Below, in pieces: positions 16,924 to 25,107 of a DNA stretch of 33,800 nt. The DNA lies in contig JAFWYQ010000062.1 of the NCBI GenBank assembly GCA_017517605.1, positions 1 to 33,800 on the forward strand, read 5' to 3'. The stretch comes from Bacteroidaceae bacterium (GTDB lineage Bacteria; Bacteroidota; Bacteroidia; Bacteroidales; Bacteroidaceae). The notes below the pieces were generated by a model. That model was not told where the DNA came from. It was given only the letters and a program-made list of their open reading frames with translations, and made no database searches. Made by a program: the position numbers and the translations under genes. Every line of letters starts with the position of its first letter. The stretch's first letter is position 1.

Positions 16924-18039
16924 TTACTCTCCCTCTCCGGCAAACTCCATCAGGTAGGCTTTGATGAATCCGTCAATCTTACCATCCATCACACCGCCCA
17001 CATCGCTCGTCTGCCAATTGGTGCGGTGGTCTTTCACGCGACGGTCATCGAAGACGTAAGAGCGGATTTGTGAACCCCACTCAATCTTCATCTTGCCGGC
17101 CTCCACCTTTGCCTGCTCGGCCATGCGGTGCTCAAGTTCCTTGTTGTAAAGGATTGAACGCAACTGGCGCATGGCATTTTCCTTATTCTTTGGTTGGTCA
17201 CGCGTCTCGGTGTTTTCAATGAGGATTTCCTCCTCTTCGCCCGTATAGGGATCTTTATACTGATAGCGGAGGCGAACTCCCGACTCCACCTTGTTCACAT
17301 TCTGACCTCCAGCACCACCCGAGCGGAAGGTATCCCATGAGATGCGGGCCGTCTCGACCACCACATCGATAGAGTCGTCCACCAGCGGAGTGACAAAGAC
17401 GGAGGCAAACGATGTCATGCGCTTGCCCTGTGCATTATAGGGACTGACGCGCACCAAACGGTGCACACCGTTTTCGCCCTTCAAATAGCCGTATGCGTAT
17501 GGCCCTTGAATTTCCATTGTCACCGTCTTGATGCCGGCCTCATCACCATCTTGCAAGTTACTGATGGCCAATTTGTAGCCATTCTGCTCAGCATAGCGCA
17601 TATACATACGCATCAGCATGCTGGCCCAATCCTGTGCCTCGGTACCTCCGGCGCCTGAGTTGATTTTCAGCACACAATCCATTTGGTCGGCCTCCTGGCG
17701 GAGCATGTTCTTCAACTCCAGTGCCTCAACGGCCTCGATGGCTTTGGCATATGCCTCGTCCACCTCGTCCTCGGTCACCAGTTCGTCCTTGCAGAAGTCG
17801 AAGGCCAACTCCAATTCATCGGCCAAGGTCTTCACCTCCTTGTAGCCGTCAATCCAAGCCTGCAAGCCCTTCACTTTCTTCATCTGGGCCTCAGCCTTTT
17901 TGGCATCGTCCCAAAATCCGGGAGCCTGCGTACGGAGCTGCTCCTCCTCTACCTGTATTACCTTTGCATCAATGTCGAGGTAGCGGTTCAGCGCCTCTGT
18001 TCGCGTCTTTACGTCTTTCAGTTGTTCTATCGTTATCAT
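16924..18039 (-). CDS. prfB: Peptide chain release factor 2
   Basis: Class I release factor that reads UGA and UAA and triggers peptide release. The catalytic GGQ is at residues 244-246 (RSGGAGGQNVNKVES). The codon-recognition tripeptide, SPF in E. coli RF2, is SPY here (199-201, VRVSPYNAQGK). At 371 aa it is the usual size. The programmed +1 frameshift found in many prfB genes is absent: the region equivalent to E. coli codons 24-28 reads RYLDIDAK in one frame with no in-frame UGA. The frame opens at 18168, but two consensus promoters (18062-18092 and 18144-18174) show that the ATG at 18039 (MITIEQLKDV) is the start. Confidence 0.95.
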   Translation of the reverse strand: MITIEQLKDVKTRTEALNRYLDIDAKVIQVEEEQLRTQAPGFWDDAKKAEAQMKKVKGLQAWIDGYKEVKTLADELELAFDFCKDELVTEDEVDEAYAKAIEAVEALELKNMLRQEADQMDCVLKINSGAGGTEAQDWASMLMRMYMRYAEQNGYKLAISNLQDGDEAGIKTVTMEIQGPYAYGYLKGENGVHRLVRVSPYNAQGKRMTSFASVFVTPLVDDSIDVVVETARISWDTFRSGGAGGQNVNKVESGVRLRYQYKDPYTGEEEEILIENTETRDQPKNKENAMRQLRSILYNKELEHRMAEQAKVEAGKMKIEWGSQIRSYVFDDRRVKDHRTNWQTSDVGGVMDGKIDGFIKAYLMEFAGEGE

Positions 18040-18061
18040 TGCTCTTTTTCGTTTCAGTGTG

Positions 18062-18092
18062 CAAAGGTAGTGCAAACTGAGAGAAGAACAAA
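18062..18092 (-). promoter_or_regulatory. Proximal promoter of prfB
   Basis: On the minus strand, TTTG (18092-18089), a 19-nt spacer, then TACCTTTG (18069-18062): exact consensus. Transcription should begin near 18055, about 16 nt before the ATG. Confidence 0.75.
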
Positions 18093-18143
18093 ATAAACCC
18101 GCGTTTATTTTTATTCCGAAGTGCTGACCGGCCTTCACAGATG

Positions 18144-18174
18144 CAAAAGTAGATAAAATTTCTGACACGACAAA
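18144..18174 (-). promoter_or_regulatory. Second, distal promoter of prfB
   Basis: On the minus strand, TTTG (18174-18171), a 19-nt spacer, then TACTTTTG (18151-18144): also exact consensus. It lies 82 bp upstream of the proximal promoter and faces the same way. Confidence 0.6.
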
Positions 18175-18196
18175 ACAGTCAAAAAAAGAAGCTACA

Positions 18197-18262
18197 CTCC
18201 ATCCCAGGGATAAGCCTACATCATCCCAAGGCTAAACCAACATCATCCCAAGGCTGAACCTG
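18197..18262. repeat. Three degenerate 22-bp tandem repeats
   Basis: Units at 18197-18218, 18219-18240 and 18241-18262 share the core CATCCCAAGGCT-A-CC. The last two differ at only a few positions; the first is more diverged. They sit between the divergent prfB and TlpA-like promoters. Confidence 0.65.
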
Positions 18263-18340
18263 CTTAAACTATAAACATGGGATTTCCTAACCCCCAAAAG
18301 CCTCCTTATCTCTAAACAAATCTCAAAAAAGAAGTCCACA

Positions 18341-18372
18341 TTTGGTAGTTTGCCATTAAATGACTACCTTTG
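18341..18372 (+). promoter_or_regulatory. Promoter of the TlpA-like gene
   Basis: TTTG (18341-18344), a 20-nt spacer, then TACCTTTG (18365-18372): exact consensus. It lies inside the longest frame, so the ATG at 18402 must be the start. The leader is about 23 nt. Confidence 0.75.
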
Positions 18373-18401
18373 CACCCTATTATGGATTAAACACATCAAA
18401 C

Positions 18402-19730
18402 ATGAAGAGAGGACTTATTAGCATGTTAATACTCAGCTTGATGGCTTGCACTGCTCCCCGTCAAGAAAGAGTACAAATTACGATTACCGCCAACGACACT
18501 GATGAGCGGAAATTGATGCTCGTGCCTATGGGCAACGACGAAGGTGCCATTGAATTGAGTGCCAACGGTAGCGTCTACCAAGCCGATATGGAAACTTCAG
18601 AAACGGGTTTCTACAATTTTGTATCCATCAAAGGACAATCACAAACCATATTGCCCTTCTATGTCCCCGTGACCAAAGCGGAAGCTACCGCAAAAGTAAC
18701 CTTTGGTGAACGCGGAGCCGTATCCGTTGAGGGCAGCGACGACAATCAGGCATTGGCCGCCTACGCCACAGCATACGGCGAACTCAGCCGCGCTATATGG
18801 AATCCAGGCACCGACCTTACCACTCCTGCCGTACTGAAGAGTTTCATCACTAAAGCAGACTCTATTGCCAACGAATACAACTGCTCGGACAAGGTAGAGG
18901 AATACTTGGGATTATGGAGCTACATCAGCGCTTACGACAGCTACTCATCTGTGCAACGACTCCTGCAGGTAGCGCCCGAAGAGATGCCTTATAGCCGCGA
19001 AGATATCGTAGCCGATCCGCATCGCGTATTGGACACCCCCTTGGCCGCCCTCTTTGCCAACACACCCAACATCGTGTTTGCCAACATCCCCAACCAAAAC
19101 AACTTGGACAGTGCACTCATCTACCTTGACACCCACTACAACGACACCACGTTGAAAAACAAGGTAAAGAACAACATTGCCAACCGATATGTGACCCGTT
19201 TCAACTATGCCGACGGTTTTGAGAAGGGCCTCGAGCGCTTGAAGAAAGCCACCGAGGTTTATGGTCTCGACCCCAGCCATGCCGAACGTTTTTCCAAGTT
19301 GAAAGCCACCATCCCCGGACAACCCTTCCCCGAAAACGTAGTGCTGAAGGACAAAGAGGGCAACACGGTTGATTTCGCCACCTTCCGTGGAAAATATGTC
19401 TATATCGACATGTGGGCAAGCTGGTGCGTACCTTGTCTGCGCGAAGTTCCCGCTTTGCAAAAATTAGAAAAGGAACTGAAGAACGACAAAGTAGTCTTCC
19501 TCTCCATCTCCATCGACTCCACCAAAGAGCCTTGGATAAAGAAAATGGAAGAGAAAAACATGCACGGCAACCAACTCTGGAATCCCGAAAACACCCTCGG
19601 TCAAGCCTTGAACGTAAAGGGTATCCCCTTCTTCGCCATCTACGACCCTGAAGGAAAGCTCTACATGCACGGTGCCCCCCGCCCCAGCCAAGGCCCCGGC
19701 TTGGTGAAGCTGCTGGAGGGGCTGAAGTGA
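18402..19730 (+). CDS. TlpA/ResA-like thioredoxin-domain lipoprotein
   Basis: A 442-aa envelope protein. The N-terminus MKRGLISMLILSLMAC is a lipoprotein signal with the acylated Cys at residue 16. Residues 20-290 or so form an extended region of unknown fold, partly helical, as is common in Bacteroidetes thioredoxin lipoproteins. The C-terminal TlpA/AhpC-type domain (about 300-442) starts PGQPFPENVVLKDKEGNTVD and holds the active site WASWCVPCLREVPAL with Cys342 and Cys345; the cis-Pro region is KGIPFFAIYD. Such proteins reduce or exchange disulfides in the periplasm. It is the first gene of the plus-strand cluster that leads into susCD and may share its substrate, but a consensus promoter serves it alone and operon membership is not proven. 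Confidence 0.88.
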   Translation: MKRGLISMLILSLMACTAPRQERVQITITANDTDERKLMLVPMGNDEGAIELSANGSVYQADMETSETGFYNFVSIKGQSQTILPFYVPVTKAEATAKVTFGERGAVSVEGSDDNQALAAYATAYGELSRAIWNPGTDLTTPAVLKSFITKADSIANEYNCSDKVEEYLGLWSYISAYDSYSSVQRLLQVAPEEMPYSREDIVADPHRVLDTPLAALFANTPNIVFANIPNQNNLDSALIYLDTHYNDTTLKNKVKNNIANRYVTRFNYADGFEKGLERLKKATEVYGLDPSHAERFSKLKATIPGQPFPENVVLKDKEGNTVDFATFRGKYVYIDMWASWCVPCLREVPALQKLEKELKNDKVVFLSISIDSTKEPWIKKMEEKNMHGNQLWNPENTLGQALNVKGIPFFAIYDPEGKLYMHGAPRPSQGPGLVKLLEGLK

Positions 19731-19749
19731 TAAAAATCCCCAAAGCCTA

Positions 19750-19794
19750 AAGGACTTTAGAGACCTTAAAATCTTTAGAGTCCTTAAAGTCCTT
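19750..19794 (+). terminator. Possible terminator after the TlpA-like gene
   Basis: AAGGACTTTA (19750-19759) pairs with TAAAGTCCTT (19785-19794). Between them are further diverged copies of the same CTTTAGAGTCCTT-type unit. No U tract follows. Confidence 0.35.
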
Positions 19795-19852
19795 ACAAAC
19801 TAAAAGAAAACAAATCATCAAAACCAAATTATTAACAATTAACATTAAGCGT

Positions 19853-21901
19853 ATGAAGAAAATTACCCTTTTGCAGAGTGCCCTTGCACTCATCGCCGCT
19901 TTCATGCTGGCCCTTCCGGCCCGTGCACAAGTGGCTTCGGCAGCTGACTTGTTCGGTACGTACAAGTTCACCGCTGACGTAAACGTAACCGATGCCGGAC
20001 AGGCATTGAAGGACCATTTCAAGAGCGAGTGCGAGGTGGTTATCACCAAGTGCTCACAAAACATCTACGATGGAGAAATTCAAGGATTGGCTGGTGCTAC
20101 TGCAGTACAAAAAATCAACGATATTGATTTGACAGCCAACACTATCAAGATAACCAACCCGAACGGAAACTATGACGTATGGGGCGGTAAAGTGTATATG
20201 GCCAATGCAGAGGGTGCTTATCCGTTTGAACAAGGCAACACGTATAGCGAAATCCTCTACACCTTCGACCCAGCCACTAAAACTATCACATTACCCAATT
20301 TCACATTGGTAACTTGTGACCATGCCAACAGTGCTGCCACTATTGCTGCCAGCTTTACCAATGTTAAAATGACCTTGGTACAAAGTGAAAACATTGACGT
20401 GACTGACCTCAGTGGCGATTGGCACTTCACTGCCGGTAAGGGAACTTATGACGTGATGGAAGGTTCTACCTTGCCGACAGAGTGGGACATGACCCTGACT
20501 GCTACAGACGACACAAAGAAGGCATACAGTATCAGTCTTACCCTTGGTGAATTTGCTCCTTTAGCACTGACAGGCTCTTTTGATGGTGTGACATTGAATA
20601 TTCCCTTCAAGGAAACTTACTTTGATGTAGAAAACAAAATTGGCCTTGTTTACTACGGAGGCAATCAAGGAAACATCAGTTTCAGCTTGGCCAACGAAAA
20701 CCTGTTGACCCTCACCAGCGGTATGTACATCGCCCAAGATTCTATCAGCCCCGAAGTGAAGGGCGGAACTTTGCAATACTACATTGCCGGTTCAGCCAAG
20801 CGTCAAGGTGGTGAGACAGAAAAAGTAACATGGGAAGGTACTTACAAGATTAAGGCAGGAAGCATCATGAAACAACTCACAGAATTTGACTATCCCGAAG
20901 AGTTCGACATGGTAGTTACCTACAATGCCGATTATGACATGTACCTCATCACCAACTTCATGGGCAACGATGTGGCAGCACTCAACTACGGAGGTATCCT
21001 TTTGACACCTTCTGCCGATGACCCTAACGTGGCAGAAATTGCAACAGGAAAGGCCGTACAAACAATCACCCAAGGAGAGAAATACCTCTATCTGAAGGAT
21101 CAGAATCTGCAGGAATTCCCCTTGATGCTTACACGCCTCTCTGATGGCACATACACCATCAGTGACTTCAGCATCAGCGAAATGACATACAATGCAGATA
21201 GGACTCAGAACCACAGCTTTGCAGCTTGGTATCAAACAGTAACAGCAACAAAAGAAGAAACTGTCAAACCAGAACCATTCTCTTGGGCACAAACATTCAC
21301 AGTAACAGCAGACGTACAGTCTTACAACGACGCTTACACCTATCCTACAACATTTGAGATGACCGTCAAAGATTGGGGCAGTGGAATCTATACTATTATA
21401 AACTTTATGGGTTATGATATTTATAACCTCAATGGTGGTGCAGGATTCAATGTAACTTCTGACACAGAAGCAGCTATTAAGGCTGGTGCATACATTGGTA
21501 TACCAGAATCAGGAAAAGCTTATTACACGATTGCAGACTTGAATAATCAACCGAACGACATCAAAGTGAAAGTTAATGAAGACGGTTCATTATCCATTGA
21601 CAATTTCTGTGTAAACTTGTATCTCTTAGAAAATTCAACGACCACATTGGCTGCATTCTACACCAATGTAAAAGCTACTGTAGGTCCTTCTTCAATCGAG
21701 AACATCGAAGCTGCTCCTGCCTTGAAAGCATGGTCAGCCAACGGTACTATCTACGTAGCCGGTGAAGCACAAGCTGTCGAGGTTTACGACATGAGCGGAC
21801 GCACCGTATTCAGCGGCATGGCTTCTCAGGTAAGCGGATTGAACAAGGGATTGTACCTTGTAAAGGTTAAAAATGCAGTTGCCAAGGTGGCTGTAAAATA
21901 A
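19853..21901 (+). CDS. Secreted repeat protein with T9SS-like C-terminal domain
   Basis: A 682-aa protein I cannot place in a named family. A Sec signal peptide (residues 1-26, ending LPARAQ) leads into about four related beta-rich units of 130-170 aa. They start near FGTYKFTADVNV, SGDWHFTAGKGTYD, WEGTYKIKAGSI and WAQTFTVTADVQS. The last two are clearly homologous (TNFMGNDVAALNYGG against INFMGYDIYNLNGG). The final 45 residues (VEVYDMSGRTVFSG, then GLNKGLYLVKVKNAVAKVAVK) resemble the type A sorting domain of type IX secretion. Many Bacteroides proteins carry this tail although the organism may lack a full T9SS. The protein is probably exported and may bind a surface ligand. A strong terminator follows. 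Confidence 0.8.
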   Translation: MKKITLLQSALALIAAFMLALPARAQVASAADLFGTYKFTADVNVTDAGQALKDHFKSECEVVITKCSQNIYDGEIQGLAGATAVQKINDIDLTANTIKITNPNGNYDVWGGKVYMANAEGAYPFEQGNTYSEILYTFDPATKTITLPNFTLVTCDHANSAATIAASFTNVKMTLVQSENIDVTDLSGDWHFTAGKGTYDVMEGSTLPTEWDMTLTATDDTKKAYSISLTLGEFAPLALTGSFDGVTLNIPFKETYFDVENKIGLVYYGGNQGNISFSLANENLLTLTSGMYIAQDSISPEVKGGTLQYYIAGSAKRQGGETEKVTWEGTYKIKAGSIMKQLTEFDYPEEFDMVVTYNADYDMYLITNFMGNDVAALNYGGILLTPSADDPNVAEIATGKAVQTITQGEKYLYLKDQNLQEFPLMLTRLSDGTYTISDFSISEMTYNADRTQNHSFAAWYQTVTATKEETVKPEPFSWAQTFTVTADVQSYNDAYTYPTTFEMTVKDWGSGIYTIINFMGYDIYNLNGGAGFNVTSDTEAAIKAGAYIGIPESGKAYYTIADLNNQPNDIKVKVNEDGSLSIDNFCVNLYLLENSTTTLAAFYTNVKATVGPSSIENIEAAPALKAWSANGTIYVAGEAQAVEVYDMSGRTVFSGMASQVSGLNKGLYLVKVKNAVAKVAVK

Positions 21902-21915
21902 TAAATAGATAGTTT

Positions 21916-21970
21916 TTGAGTTTGTAAGTTTGTGAGTTCAACGTCTCACAACTTACAAACTCAATATTTT
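21916..21970 (+). terminator. Rho-independent terminator before susC
   Basis: The arms at 21916-21936 and 21945-21964 form a 20-bp stem with a single bulged T and an 8-nt loop, followed by TATTTTTT. It should end transcripts of the repeat-protein gene and could act as an attenuator for susC, whose ATG is 20 nt further on. Confidence 0.75.
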
Positions 21971-21989
21971 TTAAATTCTAACCAAACTG

Positions 21990-24900
21990 ATGAAAAAGAA
22001 TCCTATCGGACAGACTCTCGCCGGATGGCTGATGACCGGATGCCTGCTTGTAACTCCCGCTTACGCTGTAGCGGACACAAGTGATTCGTCCATCGCTGCT
22101 GGAGAGATTCAAAACGACCAAAAGACTCGCATATCGGGTACAGTAACGGACAATCAGACGGGAGAACCGCTAATCGGAGTCAGCATTTCTATCGTTAGAA
22201 ATGGGAAAGTCGATGATGGCGTCATCACCGACATTGACGGAAACTTCAGCATCCAAGCCTCGGGCAACGACTATGAAGTGCAAATCTCCTACATCGGCTA
22301 TCAGATGCACGTACTGAAACCGGGACGTGACAAATTAGATAATGTACACGTACGCCTGCGCGAAGAGAGCAACAGCCTCAACGATGTGGTGGTGACAGGA
22401 TTCTTCAACAAGAACAAAAACAGCTTTACCGGATCAGTCACACAAATCAACGGTGCCGACTTGAAGCAGGTGAGCGGCGTGAACATTGTCAGTGCCATCG
22501 CTGCACTGACTCCGGGTATGGCCATGGTGCAGAATACCGCCCAAGGCTCGAATCCCAACCACGTACCCGAACTGGTGCTGCGCGGCATGACCTCGTTCAG
22601 TAACAGCGGACAGGACGTGAACCAACCTACCATCATTCTGGATGGTACAGAAATCACCATGCAGGACCTCTATGACCTCGACATCAACGAGATGGAAACC
22701 ATCAACGTACTGAAGGATGCTTCGGCCACTGCCCTCTATGGTTCAAAGGCCGCCAATGGTGTGATTGTCATCACCCGCAAACCATTGGCTGAAAGCACTC
22801 TGCGTGTACAATACAACTTTACAGGAAACCTACAGACACCAATCCTTAGCGACTACGATGTGCTGAACGCTGCCGACAAACTGCGCTACGAACAGATGGC
22901 CGGACTCTACGATGCGGGTGGAAACATTGAAGAACAGTACAAACTGGATGAACTCTATAATCAACGCTACAAAGCCGTAATGGCCGGACAGAACAGCGAC
23001 TGGTTGTCGCAACCGGCACGCACATCGTTCAGCCACGACCACTCGCTGCGCGTCTATGGTGGTGCACAAAACTTGCGCTACGAACTTACCGGTCGCTTCG
23101 CCGACACCAAAGGTGTCATGAAGGAAGACTACCGTAAGCGTTACAACCTTGGATTCAAGTTGGATTACTTCATCAACAACGCCATCCAAATTTCAAACAG
23201 AACAACCTATGCCGAAATCAAGGCTCAAAATACCCCCTACGGCACCTTTGCCGAATACGTATTGATGAATCCCTACGAGCGGATGTACAACGAGGACGGT
23301 ACACCCAACACCGACTTGGCTTGGGACTTGGACAACCCTCTCTACGAAGCCAGCCTCGGAAGCTACAGCCGAAATGGGACGAACACCTTCACCAACGTGA
23401 CAGATTTCCGTTGGGACATCAACAGCCAGTTCCGCGTGACGGGTCACTTCAACATCACCAGCGAAACGGGATGGAGCGACATATTCGTGTCGCCCAAATC
23501 GCGCACCTTCAAACACGAGACAGACTTGACAAAGAAGGGAAGCAGCACACAGATTGACAGCAAATCGACCAGTTATAATGGAAACATTGTAGCTACATTC
23601 AACAAATTCTTTGAAGACGAGTCGCTTGTCAGCGCTAATGCCGGATGGGAAATCAACCACTCGGAACTGAGCAGCAAGACAATGCAAGCCCTCGGATTTT
23701 TCAATGACCAGAACTCCTACATCGGCAATGCGGCAGGTTATCCCACCAACTCAAAACCCTATGGAGATTTGGCAGAATCATCCGATGTAGGCGTGTTCGT
23801 CACAGGCAACTACTCATGGCGCAACCGCTACTTTGCCGATGCCACCTGGCGCGTAACAGGTTCTTCGCAATTCGGAGCCAACAACCGCTACGGCCACTTC
23901 TGGTCAGGTGGTGTGGGATGGAACATTCTGAACGAACCGTTCATGAAGAACATCAAGAAGCATTTCGACCTCTTCAAAGTGCGTGCCAGTGCCGGTTACA
24001 CAGGTAAGGTCAGCTTCAGCCCCTTCCAAGCCATGACAATGTACCAGTACAGCAACGAATATGAATACAAGAACGGCATCGGTGCCATTCCCCTCACCAT
24101 AGGCAATGTCGATTTGGCTTGGGAACGCACCATGAACTACAACGTGGGACTCGACTTCAGCATGTTCAACAAACGACTGAACATTGTAGTGGATGCTTAC
24201 ATCCGCAACACTACCGATCTGCTGTTGGATAAAGCCAAAGCGCCCTCAACGGGTGTGACCACCGCCACCTCCAACTTGGGTGAAATGCAAAACAAAGGTG
24301 TCGAAATCCAAGTGGACGGTTACATCTTCCGCAACAGCGAGTTTTCGTGGAAACTTGGAACCATGGGCTACTTCAACCGCAACAAGATTACCAAAATCAA
24401 CAAAGCCTTGGAGGAAATCAACAAGGAGAACCAAGAGAATGCAGGAACCTCATTGGCCCCGCTACCTCAGTATGCTGAGGGAGAAAGCACCACTGCGCTG
24501 AAGTTGGTTCGCTCGGCCGGTATCGACCCTGCCACGGGTAAAGAGGTCTATATCAAGCGCGACGGAACGCTGACCTTCGACTACGACCCCACCGACCGTG
24601 TGCTCATTGGTGACACCGAACCGAAATATACGGGAACCTTCAATACACACGTCTATTGGAAGGGATTCAGCCTCTATGCACTCTTCAACTTCCGCTTGGG
24701 TGCCTGGATTTACAATACTACCCGTATTACGAAAGTGGAAGGAAGCGACCCGATGCAGAATGCCGACCAGCGCGTGTTTGACGACCGTTGGAAACAACCG
24801 GGTGACATTGCCTTCTACAAAAACATTGCCGACAGCAGCCGTCCCAACCAGACAGACCGCTTTGCCGAGGAGGAGAACACCTTGACCTTGGGTACACTGA

Positions 24901-25070
24901 ACCTCAGCTATGAGTTCCCCGAGAAGCTGTACAAGCCGCTCCATCTGCGTAACTTGCGTGCCGGAATCAACTTCACCGACATTCTGCGTCTCTCCAGTGT
25001 AAAGATTGAACGCGGTACCAGCTATCTCTACAGCCAGGGATTTGAAATCAATGTGAGTGCAACGTTCTAA
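21990..25070 (+). CDS. SusC/RagA-family TonB-linked outer-membrane receptor
   Basis: Outer-membrane beta-barrel that takes up ligand trapped by its SusD partner, powered by TonB. At 1026 aa it is the usual SusC length. In order it has a signal peptide (about 1-28), a carboxypeptidase-regulatory-like beta sandwich (about 45-125; SGTVTDNQTGEPLIGVSISI) and a plug domain (about 130-260; LNDVVVTGFF, then YDLDINEMETINVLKDASAT and ALYGSKAANGVIVITRK). The barrel ends in the expected aromatic residue (NVSATF). No STN domain precedes it and no ECF anti-sigma gene is near, so it does not look like a signalling receptor. The susD-like gene starts 37 nt downstream. Confidence 0.95.
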   Translation: MKKNPIGQTLAGWLMTGCLLVTPAYAVADTSDSSIAAGEIQNDQKTRISGTVTDNQTGEPLIGVSISIVRNGKVDDGVITDIDGNFSIQASGNDYEVQISYIGYQMHVLKPGRDKLDNVHVRLREESNSLNDVVVTGFFNKNKNSFTGSVTQINGADLKQVSGVNIVSAIAALTPGMAMVQNTAQGSNPNHVPELVLRGMTSFSNSGQDVNQPTIILDGTEITMQDLYDLDINEMETINVLKDASATALYGSKAANGVIVITRKPLAESTLRVQYNFTGNLQTPILSDYDVLNAADKLRYEQMAGLYDAGGNIEEQYKLDELYNQRYKAVMAGQNSDWLSQPARTSFSHDHSLRVYGGAQNLRYELTGRFADTKGVMKEDYRKRYNLGFKLDYFINNAIQISNRTTYAEIKAQNTPYGTFAEYVLMNPYERMYNEDGTPNTDLAWDLDNPLYEASLGSYSRNGTNTFTNVTDFRWDINSQFRVTGHFNITSETGWSDIFVSPKSRTFKHETDLTKKGSSTQIDSKSTSYNGNIVATFNKFFEDESLVSANAGWEINHSELSSKTMQALGFFNDQNSYIGNAAGYPTNSKPYGDLAESSDVGVFVTGNYSWRNRYFADATWRVTGSSQFGANNRYGHFWSGGVGWNILNEPFMKNIKKHFDLFKVRASAGYTGKVSFSPFQAMTMYQYSNEYEYKNGIGAIPLTIGNVDLAWERTMNYNVGLDFSMFNKRLNIVVDAYIRNTTDLLLDKAKAPSTGVTTATSNLGEMQNKGVEIQVDGYIFRNSEFSWKLGTMGYFNRNKITKINKALEEINKENQENAGTSLAPLPQYAEGESTTALKLVRSAGIDPATGKEVYIKRDGTLTFDYDPTDRVLIGDTEPKYTGTFNTHVYWKGFSLYALFNFRLGAWIYNTTRITKVEGSDPMQNADQRVFDDRWKQPGDIAFYKNIADSSRPNQTDRFAEEENTLTLGTLNLSYEFPEKLYKPLHLRNLRAGINFTDILRLSSVKIERGTSYLYSQGFEINVSATF

Positions 25071-25107
25071 CTAAATTAAAAATCAAAAGTTAAAAATAAA
25101 AAGCCGA

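Noticed and set aside
18040-18168. 43-aa N-terminal extension of release factor 2
   Set aside because: Two consensus promoters lie in or above it, and RF2 length fits the ATG at 18039.
18197-18262. 22-bp repeats as a CRISPR array
   Set aside because: Units are directly adjacent with no spacers, and no cas gene is near.
19201-19743. 180-aa minus-strand open frame
   Set aside because: Antisense of the TlpA-like gene; Arg/Gly/Trp-rich composition is typical of a shadow frame.
21925-21932. TAAGTTTG as a possible susC -7 box
   Set aside because: It lies inside the terminator stem and has no TTTG at the right distance, so it is probably coincidence.
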